This document shows, piece after piece, positions 55,019-64,000 of a DNA stretch of 64,000 nucleotides. The stretch comes from Alectoria sarmentosa. Its lineage: Eukaryota; Ascomycota; Lecanoromycetes; Lecanorales; Parmeliaceae. The notes beneath the pieces were generated by a model. That model saw nothing but the letters and a program-made list of their open reading frames with translations, did not search any database and was not told the origin of the DNA. Both the position numbers and the translations under genes were made by a program. The stretch is taken from assembly GCA_009733775.1 (NCBI GenBank), contig WOGZ01000090.1, positions 1-64,000 of the forward strand, in the 5' to 3' direction. How positions within the stretch are numbered: position 1 is the first letter of the stretch; each line of letters begins with the position of its first letter.

Positions 55019-56832
55019 CTATACCGCACTGGAATCGCTCTCGGAATGCATCTTAGACTGACCAGAGGATATGGCGCTATCCATGCGAAAAAAGCTCATG
55101 ATGTCCCAATAGCCTGTGCGAGGGGTGTTCGACTGCCGGCGTGTCTTCCACCACGCGCTACCACCGACGCTACTACGCTTCGTCTTGGGTGCTCGTCCTT
55201 CGGCAGGAAGCCCAACTTCGCCGACTGCGTGAGATGCGCTCCGGATATAGCTTCCTTGTGTATGCTGATTGTGGGGGGATGGCGAACGTCGACCTCGAGA
55301 CTGCTGCTGTTCTGCCATCTCTTCGTAGTACTCACGGCGTGTTGCGTCCGTTGCATTATCGGCGGGGACGGCCGGATTGCGAGCGATTTCTGAGAGTGGA
55401 AGCCACTTTGGTTCCGTCGCAAAAACAGTCTCTGGATTGAAGAAGCGCCCTCTTCCGTCGACCCGGGAGCCAAGGGTGACTTTAATATCTTTGGTAGCTA
55501 ATCTTTCGGCACTGCTGGGTTTGCTGTGGGGAATTTTGCCGGGTTCGCTGGACCGGTGTAGGGGGTTCGAAAGGTGGAGGCTTTTGAAGCTGGAGTTGAG
55601 GAAAAACATAATGGACCTGAAAAATGGCAGGTGATATCGGAAGAATCCAGGGAAAGAAGTAAGGCAGCTACACATGACACCTACGGTCAACTCGACAACG
55701 CTAACAACAGTCAGTAATACGTCATGATCTGAAAGAAGCCTACTAACACCCAGAGCAAGACGAACACCAGCTTCCAGGTCACGTCGCTGTTTCGGCCTAA
55801 TTTAACTCGATAGTATAGGCCAAAAGCACTCGCAATGCATGCACTACATGCCTTTGGCGTTAGTAATCGTTGAGGGCTTCTAGCAGAGGCGACCTCACAG
55901 GAGACCGGTCATGAAGATTGCCAAAACGCCAACCTTTTTCCTCGGTGGGAGCTGCAGTTTCCATACCACAGGAATTGGGAGACAGAAAATATAGAAATCG
56001 CTAGCCACGCTGACAGCCCCTTGCGTTATGCCCAACGGTATGTCCTTGGCGGTATCGACTGAGAGTATAGCTGCCAGTTGACTCTGCCCGGGTTTTGGGA
56101 TCGAGAGGACTGCGTAGGCAATGAATGTTGCACAATAGAAGAGAGAAAGGAAACCCATGCTAAGATAGATGCAGTACCTCAACCTGACGTTGGGGCGGAA
56201 GATTTGAAGGTACAGAAGAAGAAGAGACAGTTTCGCCATCAGGATAGTCGGGGAGTACAGCACGTCAAGGACGACAAATCTCTGGATGGACGAAAGTTAG
56301 ATTGAGCGAGTCGGCTAGAATTGATTATGAACGTCTTACTCGAAGAAGACTCGGGGTGAAAGCCGTGAACGGAACGTTCCATTGATGTGGACCAACGCCA
56401 TCGCCCAACGCTACCAGAAAGTCAGCGAATGGGTTAATGGCGCTGCACGGAGGACTGCTTACTTGAAAGTGCGGTAGCAGCAAACCCGATGGAGCCGATC
56501 TTGCCATGGGCCATGAGAAGATATCTCAAACTGACGACGACGGTCTTACCGTAGCTGGTATACAGGTCCCTGAAGATATTCAGCGCCATCATTGCAAGTC
56601 TGGGTCAATACAAACAGTCATCCCAACCCCACACCTTTCTGATATAGAGCTTTGTATAAAACCGCACGGTTACACAGATAACCATTGAGGTTATGCAGAC
56701 TGCACATGCAATGACGAGGGCTGGACCACGGGAGACGGGATTGACAAAGTTGCTTGTTACGCCCGGTGGGGGAAAAAGAGCTGGAAGCGTTATACCGTTG
56801 GAAGAGTCATCTGCCGGCGTCGATGAATCCAT
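55019..56832 (-). CDS. Fungal rhodopsin-like (PTH11-related) integral membrane protein
   Basis: Member of the large fungal rhodopsin-domain family of seven-helix proteins, some of which act as surface receptors; there is no retinal lysine claim here. Exons 56832-56612, 56569-56463, 56410-56340, 56281-55899, 55843-55748 and 55700-55019; 519 aa. Typical pieces are ALVIACAVCITSMVICVTVR, FYTKLYIRKVWGWDDC, LGDGVGPHQWNVP, VLYSPTILMAKLSLLLLYLQ, SDFYIFCLPIPVVWKLQLP, PRKKVGVLAIFMTGLL, ACIASAFGLYYRVKLGRNSD, VTWKLVFVLLWVVVELTVGV and MCSCLTSFPGFFR. The C-terminal 170 residues are hydrophilic, Ser/Arg-rich. No CFEM domain precedes the helices. The first intron as modelled is only 42 nt and replaces an in-frame stop (TAT-TGA), so the second-helix region is the weakest part of the model; alternatively the TGA is a lesion. 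Confidence 0.82.
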
Positions 56833-58308
56833 GATGTGAGGTTTTAGAAGTGGACTAGGCTAAAAAGCTCCCATCATCTCCGAAATTGAAAGACATGTAA
56901 ATTTTGAGATTCTATAATCTTGTAATGGAGAGGAAGTCATGAAGAATGCTTCGTGCCGCGGATTCTTGACGTGAGCAGGTGGGGGAGTAAGCAAGTAGGC
57001 GGATATAAGATCAAACGACTACAAGGCGGTTGTAATGCCAGTACTAGTAGACGAGGTTGGAAAATCGTTAAGCGGGGCATCGGGACCGGCCTGTGCGACT
57101 GATGTCTTGGAAAAGGATGGATTTAGAGTTCAGAGGAAGTGACAGCCTTCTTACAGATCCATAAACGTATCCCACACATGTTCAGACTCTTCGTCCAAAG
57201 AGGCTGCATCTTGCCCGGTCTTTGGGCTTAGAATGGACATAGCCTTATCCAACGGACATGATCCATGCAGGAGACCAAGCTCACGGTGGATGATTTTCCT
57301 GTGGAAAGGTGGGGTATTGCATCAGAGTCGAGCTGTTGCTGTTGCCACAGTGTTCCAGGCAAAGAGGGTTGCATCCATTTTGAAGTCTTGTCCTACATCC
57401 TCCATGTTCCACGTGTCTTGGCTGACAACGGAGACGGAGTGCGTGTGTGAAGCAACGGAGAGACGGGATTGTAAGATGTTCACCCTGCTTTAGTGTCCTA
57501 GTGCCATAAGCGCTTTATTAATCTGCCGTATGATACCCTAAGACTCAGTGGAAACGGCACTTGCCGAGGCTAGTTAATTAAACTAAGTATGGTACACGGT
57601 AAGGTAGTACGCCGGGCGGATCAAATGCCTTTTCTGCCCCACGCCCGAAATGTTTGTCACAACGGACCAAGGGAATACTGTATAATAATAACAACAAAAC
57701 ATAGCCACATAAAAATGCACGTCAGATATCCTCAACCTATCTACGCCCACCCTTTCCCTGGTCTCTTGAGATATTGGTCCCTGTCGATGCCGTGTCAGTG
57801 AACATCTACTAAGCGATCCAGACGGCGCCATGGCAGAGACGACTCAGCTTCAAGGATCCACTACACCTTCAACTTAAGCAGATGCGGATTTCAGCCGCAT
57901 GCGTAGCTCTCAGCGCTCACACCATGCCTCAGCACTTGATCCCATGAGCAGTTTTGATGTTTCAGCTCGTTACCGGAGACTGCACTCTGTGTAATCGTAC
58001 GGCCGAGGAAGACTTCAAGTGCATCAAAGTCAGCGCAGGTGAAATATTGCCACCAAGTTTTTGGCAAGGTTTGAGTGCACGGCGCAGTATTTGCTTTGGT
58101 CTTCCAAAGAAACATGTTTTCAGCCTGCTGCACTGAGGAGTTCTAAGGGACAAGCCTTGTCATTCTCCCCCCGTCTCCTTGACTTCTCGTCTTTTATTTT
58201 ATATCGAGAGCTCTCAGCAACACATCTCTAGTCTATCAGCTCATCTTTTGGTATACTGGAACACTATCCTATTCTCTTGAACAGATTAATCATTTTCATC
58301 TAGTCACC
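56833..58308. other. 1.5-kb intergenic stretch
   Basis: Upstream of both the receptor gene (minus) and the CFEM gene (plus). Short frames only; no repeats or RNA gene noticed. Confidence 0.4.
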
Positions 58309-58954
58309 ATGTTCTTCCACTGGACCTTGGTGCTTGTCTTGACTATCGCCTCACGCCAAGTTGTGGCGCAGAGTGTATCAGATGTTCCCCAATGTGCTGT
58401 ACGTGGAAATCTCACCCTCACTGTGTTCGACATAGCTAAGAAGCAGGAATACAGGAAAAAGCTGCGCTTTCAAGTATAAGCTCCACCGGCTGCCAACTCA
58501 CGGACATCGAATGCATCTGTAAAGATCAATCTTTCATAAGTTCGCTCCTACCAGTCGTCAGGAACGCATGCAGTCCAGCGGATTTACAGAGTAGGCCTCA
58601 TCCTTAGACTAGGTGAACTTATCTAATAGTATCGAAGAGACTGTTGCTTTCACAAAGAGTCTTTGTGATACCGTTGGCATCACTATTGCGGTACCCACCT
58701 CTGCTCCAACTGGTAACTCCACTGGGGCACCACTTCCCCTCTCGACTTCCAGTATCGTCTCGAGTTCTCAAATTCATACTTCCTCCGGTGCCCCGTTGAC
58801 CCAATCGACATCAACCAAGTCCACCGCACCGACGGCCGCCAGCGCGAATTCCAGCTCAGCACCGTCTGTTCTTACCGGGGTCGCGGCTAGGGACTATGTA
58901 CGTTATGTTTGGGCGGATACACTGCTGGCTATGATTGCCCTTGTTCTGCTTTGA
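58309..58954 (+). CDS. CFEM-domain, GPI-type surface protein with six cysteines
   Basis: CFEM proteins are secreted or wall-anchored and several bind haem. Exons 58309-58398, 58455-58590 and 58638-58954; 180 aa. Signal peptide MFFHWTLVLVLTIASRQVVA, CFEM domain about residues 22-90 (SVSDVPQCAEKAALSSIS, STGCQLTDIECICKDQSF, VVRNACSPADLQKTVAFTK, SLCDTVGI), a Ser/Thr/Pro-rich stalk, and a hydrophobic tail (TLLAMIALVLL) suitable for a GPI anchor. Against the eight-cysteine consensus two are replaced with spacing kept: the second (Cys to Ala, four after the first) and the sixth (Cys to Val, in LLPVVRNAC). The iron-linked Asp in STGCQLTD is kept. Exon joins are fixed by the domain; intron 2 uses the acceptor ATCGAAG. 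Confidence 0.82.
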
Positions 58955-60310
58955 TGGAGTTGTGTCAGGGACTAAGAATTAGCGTGGTCAAGAATAGTTG
59001 AGATGGAGTGGTGGTTCTTGTAATCCATCCATACGTGTCAGAGTGGATTTGTACGCATCAGTATTAAGTACCGGAGGGCGGGGTGGTATCTCTCAGAACC
59101 TAATTCTCTAGCCCCGTTTATTTTAGTAGAAAGGCACCGCTGCGATATAAAGGCAATCAAAGACGTTGAAAAATCGCGTCACATTTCCGCCACTGGCTGG
59201 GCGCAACTAATTGTATGGAGATGATGAGACGCTAGTCGACGGCATATTGGAACGCAGGCTACGAGGCGCATTGTCGTGCATTTCAGCTGGACTCAAATCC
59301 TTGTCGCACAAAGATATCAAGTGCTGCCGCTTTAGCAGCCACGGGTACATTCTGATTGGGTGATTACCTGATCTAATAACGAGAGCGCTGACTGCAATGT
59401 GGTGGTGCTACATACTGCGCAGAAAAGGGGGGAATTTTTATCTTCTCGGCACAAATAAAAAGTAGATTTACTCTACGGATGTCGGCACCGGAAGCTTGGA
59501 CAGCGCTAGCAGCAGCCTTAACCCTACCTACCTTACTTTCGGAATGCGGAAGAAGCTCTCAAGGGCAGCTCTTTGGCGGGACATTGTCCGTAGTCTTGGC
59601 GTTCAGGATTTTTGGTGCCGACCTCTGTACACCGTACGAATTATAGATAGCACTGGGCGTTGCGCTCAATGGGGCGCATAGAATTGGGCATGCAGTAAGC
59701 CGGGCGTTGCAATGAGGCATCTCTGCGTTGCGGGAAGTCCCTTTTTTCGTTTCAGCGGTAACATTGGCAAGGCTCCACTGGTTCGGTCTAAGGTACGAGT
59801 AGACTCTAGAGTAGATGGCTCCCCTGATTCTCTTTTTCTCTCCAATACCCGTACACCCTTTCATTCTCAGCTGGACAATGTTTTGGTTCGATTGATCGCC
59901 TTGTTCTTCCAATGTACATGCGTGGCAACTTGACCCGTAGACTAATAATATGATTGGCAGAATGACGTTCCCCGGTCCCTGGCATGCAGCAAGAAGTCAA
60001 GTCTTGGCGAAAGTCTTGGCTGTGTTTTTGTTGATCATCTCAATCGTTGCTGCCTCTTTGCATTCAAATGGACATCCTCCTTTTCTCGACTCCGTCTGAA
60101 CGGTAAAAGGTAGTAAAAGGAAGGTAGGTGAGATTTGATTGCCATCCGGTGCGCGTAAAGCTGAAGTAATCACGCCAAATCACCTTGGATTCGATACGTG
60201 CTCGTGCTGCAGCTGCGCGCTCAAAGTACAGACTCGTTCAATCCATTTTGATTCCTTCTTCTCTTTCAATATCCTACCACCATCACTACAACATCATCAG
60301 AGTCATCGAG
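58955..60310. promoter_or_regulatory. CFEM 3' flank and CYP51 upstream region
   Basis: About 1.36 kb without a supported gene. Close to the CYP51 start the leader is pyrimidine-rich with repeats of CATCA. An in-frame upstream ATG at 60185 would extend CYP51 by 42 residues, which I take as leader. Short GGTAAAAGG/GGTAGTAAAAGG repeats lie near 60100-60127. No tandem promoter duplication is seen. Confidence 0.45.
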
Positions 60311-62025
60311 ATGCCATCACTCACAGTCTTTGGAAGCATCGTCCCTGTGCACGCCTGGAGCATTGTCGCTGCACTTGCTTGCATATTGGTCCTTGCGGTT
60401 CTGGCAAACATTCTTCAGCAGACGCTGCTCAGAAAATCAAATGAACCACCCGTGGTGTTTCACTGGCTGCCACTTATTGGCAGTACAGTAACTTACGGTA
60501 TCGACCCTTTCAAATTTATCTTCGGATGTCAAGCCCAGGTGCGTATTTGCGATCCCTAGAACGTGTTTGGAATTTTTGATACGCGAATGTTAACATTGAT
60601 TGCTAAGTATGGTGATATCTTCACCTTCATCCTTCTTGGTAGGAAAGTCACCGTCTACCTCGGGTCAAAAGGCAACCAATTTATCTTGAACGGAAAGCTC
60701 AAGGACGTGAACGCCGAAGAGATATACTCCGTCTTGACGACGCCCGTCTTTGGTAAGGACGTCATCTACGATGTGCCGAATGCAAAGTTTATGGAACAAA
60801 AAAAGGTATGTCATGCAGCTAACTTCCTAAGAGCTCCTCTAATACTCCTCATTAGTTCATCAAGTTCGGCCTGACCTCTGACTCTCTCCGCTCCTATGTT
60901 CCCTTGATGGAAAACGAGATCCGCTCCTTTATCAACCGGACTCCCCACTTCAAGGGCTCGAGCGGCACGGTCCAATTGCCTCCGATAATGGCCCAGATCA
61001 CCCTCTTTACCGCTTCTAGATCCTTGCAAGGGAAAGAAGTTCGCGAAAAGCTAGACACCACCTTCGCAGACTTGTACCACGATTTGGATGACGGCTTCCA
61101 GCCCATCAATTTTATGCTCCCGTGGTTCCCATTGCCCCAGAACCGGAGGCGAGATGTAGCTCAGAGAAAGATGACACAAATCTACACAGATATCATCAAA
61201 GCGCGACGCTCAAAGCGGAAGGAAAAGGACAGCGAAGACATGTTATGGAACCTGATGACCAGCGTCTACAAAGATGGCACACCCGTGCCAGACACCGAGA
61301 CTGCACACATGATGATCGGCCTGTTGATGGCGGGGCAGCACTCATCCTCCGTTACTAGTTCATGGATAATGCTCCATCTCGCAGCGCAACCAGAGATCAT
61401 GGAGGAGCTTTATCAAGAACAGCTGCACATCCTAAGTGACAATGCTCTGACCTACGAAAATGTTCAGAGTCTCCCCTTAGCCATGCACGTGATACGCGAG
61501 ACCCTCCGTCTCCATCCTCCAATTCACTCCATCATGCGGAAAGTGAAGAACCCGCTTCCAATCGCAGGCACCAGTTGGGTGATCCCACCCTCGCATGTTC
61601 TTCTTGCTGCGCCTGCCACTATGGGGAAGAGCAACGAATACTTCCCGAATGCAGAAAAGTGGGATCCGCATCGATGGGAAACCATTGCGGATCCCAAGGA
61701 TGAGGAGAAAGAGAAGATGGATTACGGATACGGTCTCGTGTCTACGGGAGCCGATAGCACGTACCTGCCCTTCGGCGCCGGCAGGCATAGGTGTATTGGC
61801 GAGCAGTTTGCGTATCTACAGTTGAGTATTGTTATGATTGTCATGGTGCGGGAGTTCAAGTTGAAGAATGTAGATGGTAAGAAGGGCGTTGTTGCTACGG
61901 ATTACTCGGTGAGTGACTGCTTTGTGCCGGTGGTGCGGTTTTCGCTAATCCTTGTCCAGTCATTGTTTTCTCGACCTATGGAACCAGCACGAGTGAAGTG
62001 GGAGAAGCGCACTGGATGCTCTTGA
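60311..62025 (+). CDS. ERG11: Sterol 14-alpha-demethylase (CYP51)
   Basis: Removes the 14-alpha methyl of eburicol/lanosterol in ergosterol synthesis; ER membrane P450. Exons 60311-60538, 60608-60805, 60856-61908 and 61960-62025; 514 aa. The N-terminal membrane anchor (WSIVAALACILVLAVLANIL) is followed by EPPVVFHWLPLIGSTVTYGI. CYP51 signatures: EEIYSVLTTPVFGKDVIYD, FMEQKKFIKFGLTSDSLRSY, MMIGLLMAGQHSSSVTSSWI, the ExxR helix IRETLRLHPPIHSIMRKV, and the haem-ligand loop LPFGAGRHRCIGEQFAYLQL. In the substrate-recognition stretch the usual YDCPNAKLMEQKK is YDVPNAKFMEQKK, and the DYGYGLVS motif is kept (TGAD follows in place of the usual KGTN). These and other changes suggest a diverged paralogue of the CYP51B type; whether the genome has a second copy cannot be seen here. 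Confidence 0.93.
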
Positions 62026-63268
62026 ATCACATGGGTGATGCATCTATACAGTAGGTCTGGGACCTGAACAGCGAAGAAAAGCTAATAGAGAAATCGTCTA
62101 AGAGATTTCTTTCAGTCAGCTACTACTATAGATAGAGTCTCGCAACGAGCTTGAAATCTCATTCGGCTCCTTTAATCTCTCCCTGACAGATGTCGATGAG
62201 AGATGTATGTTTATATAGCATCACATCGATTTCTAGTCCTTTGACTTCCAATGCAAGTAAAATTCTTGGGTTGTTTGTCCCTGCGACTTGCCTCTTCTTT
62301 CGAGAGTACCACCTTCCTGATTCAAGAGAAAACCCGGATCTCGGGATGCCGAACGGACCAGAAGGCGCCGGTCCCAAGCTGACTGGCTGGCTGCGGTGGT
62401 TCTCCGACATTGACACTATACGCAGAGCGGCTGTGGGACACAGCGGTAGTTGGAGAAGCGGCAATTGCACCCATCAATTACACTCGTTTAGACTATAGCA
62501 TTGCAATGTAGAGGAGATGAAAACTCATAAGTTCAGTGTGTCGCGGAATCATCAGTACGAGAGCTCAAAGCGTGCGCGTTTTTCTATATTAAAAAAAAGA
62601 GGGGGGAAAGTGAATGGACAATTCCATGCAGAGGCCTGCCCTTCCCTCTTGTAACTTATAGGAAAGTCTCAAACTGAACGGTTGGTGGCAAATCCTTCGC
62701 AGACAGGTGAGATTATATGGGTTTTCAATTACTTCTCAGTTTGTGATACACTTTTTGACCTTTGCATGATTTTCGACATGGGACATGGACCGTCACATCT
62801 CCAGAACTACTCTCTAAAAACGCACGCGTCAATGGAACTTATCCCATCATGACCGCAAAAATAAAATCGCTCCATAAGTATAACCCCCTCTTCAGGTGCC
62901 TACTTCCACGTTCTCGTGTTCATTATGTTGTAACCCTTTCCACTCACCTTCGTCCGCCGCGTCTACTGCGAGCATCTAATAACTATACGCCTTTGCCCAT
63001 GTGGTTTTTTGTGAGCGCCTTTGGTGATGCGCCTTTGGTGATGCGATGTAGTAAATACACGCTCTTGCCTATGCGATTTAGGGGTGCATTTATGGTAGGT
63101 ATGCCTATCCGCCTCTCACATACCTACGCCTTTGATGGAGATGTGCTTTTGTCCGATGAATTTCCCAACTATATGGAAAACGAATACTTGTAATGAGCGT
63201 ATCATCTTGTTGTGCTAGGTATCACAGAAATACCTTTTTAAACCCGCAAGTAGAAGACATCAAACGTT
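62026..63268. other. CYP51 3' flank and gene-poor stretch
   Basis: The plus-strand frame 62762-63193 (143 codons) contains small direct repeats (GCGCCTTTGGTGAT at about 63014-63040, plus CGCCTTTG echoes) and resembles no protein I know. A poly-A/poly-G junction is at about 62590-62607. No gene is supported. Confidence 0.4.
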
Positions 63269-63652
63269 CTACGTATCAAATTTCATCATCAATTCATTCC
63301 GCATGTTGTCGCCAGATCTTGTCTGCGTAGCCCAATATGCGATACCTTCATCGTTAGCCTCACATATTGACCAGAAAAGGATTCTGTATTCAGGCGTCGT
63401 AATTGAAATACTATACGACGCCCCCTCACCTCCACCAACGACAGTCAACGGCCCCGAGGAGTCTTGCTCCAAAGCACGTGTCGAGTTTTCCGTGCGATAA
63501 AGACTTGCAATTTCCGTTCCGGACCACTGGCTGAGAGAAAGGATGTGAGCCCAAACTCTCGGCCGGTCCAGACGCGATCTTCGGTACAGTAACACCTTTT
63601 TCGAACCCCGGGAGCGACCTCGAGGCTTGGAGAAATGGGTTGGGCATCTCAC
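63269..63652 (-). CDS. Hypothetical protein or last exon, unrecognised
   Basis: A 127-codon frame whose last 90 residues look protein-like (RVWAHILSLSQWSGTEIASL, LTVVGGGEGASYSISITTPE, YRILFWSICEANDEGIAYWA), with alternating beta-strand-like segments. The first 35 residues are Arg-rich and less convincing, so it may be the last exon of a gene starting nearer or beyond the right edge. No family recognised. Confidence 0.3.
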   Translation of the reverse strand: MRCPTHFSKPRGRSRGSKKVLLYRRSRLDRPRVWAHILSLSQWSGTEIASLYRTENSTRALEQDSSGPLTVVGGGEGASYSISITTPEYRILFWSICEANDEGIAYWATQTRSGDNMRNELMMKFDT

Positions 63653-64000
63653 CCACCCATAATTGAGAGCGAGATTGCAAGTGGGTTTTCAGCGCCTTTT
63701 TGAACTCATCAAGGCGGAAGAATTGGCGCAGTCCTCTTCAAACTGTGGTCATAGTGGGAGCGTTCCTGGAGGACGCGACTGTCCAGAAGTTTCTTAGCAG
63801 TCGACAGTTGCGAATCCCTGCTGGGTTCGTGGGTCTAAACAGATAGAAATTCGCATGAGCAGGAACAGCCGCGGTTCCTGATTCTGCAGGTCGTCTTCTC
63901 GGTTCATACGCTTCGAGATCTCTTCGCTTGGAGCCTTGGAAAGTTTGGAGGACGCTAGGGTGTCTATCTTGCTCTCGGGAGATTCCCCAAGATCGTGTCG
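63653..64000. other. Right-edge stretch, no supported gene
   Basis: About 350 bp of mixed sequence. It may hold upstream exons of the minus-strand frame ending at 63269, but none can be defined. Confidence 0.35.

Noticed and set aside
62762..63193. 143-codon plus-strand frame
   Set aside because: Composition and short direct repeats suggest chance openness; no signal peptide, domain or clear promoter.

Overview
The window is nuclear DNA from a filamentous ascomycete (Pezizomycotina). Genes are split by short introns of about 40-75 nt with GT..AG ends and CTAAC/CTGAC branch sites. Many encoded families are typical of this group: Arb1, Bqt4, fungal rhodopsin-like, CFEM, CYP51, and a STAND/NB-ARC-TPR protein. 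I see no bacterial operons, rRNA, convincing tRNA or intact transposon. Exon boundaries below were worked out by hand from reading frames and splice signals, and were checked so that exon phases add up.

Left part (about 1.7-43 kb) is dense and mostly housekeeping: inositol polyphosphate multikinase, Arb1 (Argonaute-binding subunit), a quinone reductase, UDP-glucose 4-epimerase, an NLR-like NB-ARC/TPR receptor, the 3'-end processing kinase CLP1, DDB1, RNA polymerase III subunit RPC37/RPC5 (with an unexpected SURP-like C-terminus), a Q-rich CCHC zinc-knuckle protein, phosphatase PPG1, 3-hydroxyisobutyrate dehydrogenase, the inner-nuclear-membrane telomere anchor Bqt4, Rho-GDI, a BTB protein, AP-3 beta, a conserved protein that may be RecA-like, and an F-box/LRR-like protein. 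Several pairs are divergent and share promoters (IPMK/Arb1, quinone reductase/epimerase, DDB1/RPC37, CCHC/PPG1, Bqt4/Rho-GDI, AP-3 beta/40.8-kb gene). Arb1, DDB1 and Bqt4 all belong to heterochromatin or nuclear-periphery biology, but nothing here shows that their linkage is functional.

Right part (about 43-64 kb) is gene-poor and accessory in character: small hypothetical proteins, a small one-helix membrane protein, a tiny Cys-rich protein, a Ser/Thr-rich single-pass surface protein, a clearly broken multi-pass membrane protein gene (two in-frame stops and one frameshift), a fungal rhodopsin-like receptor, a GPI-type CFEM protein lacking two of the eight consensus cysteines, and a CYP51 sterol 14-alpha-demethylase. 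The extreme left end (below about 0.65 kb) also holds a decayed two-SANT-domain gene next to a TCA microsatellite.

The items most worth follow-up are the RPC37-SURP architecture, the broken membrane-protein gene, the NLR-like receptor, the CFEM variant, two frame-preserving introns that could give alternative isoforms (epimerase and PPG1), and the divergent CYP51.
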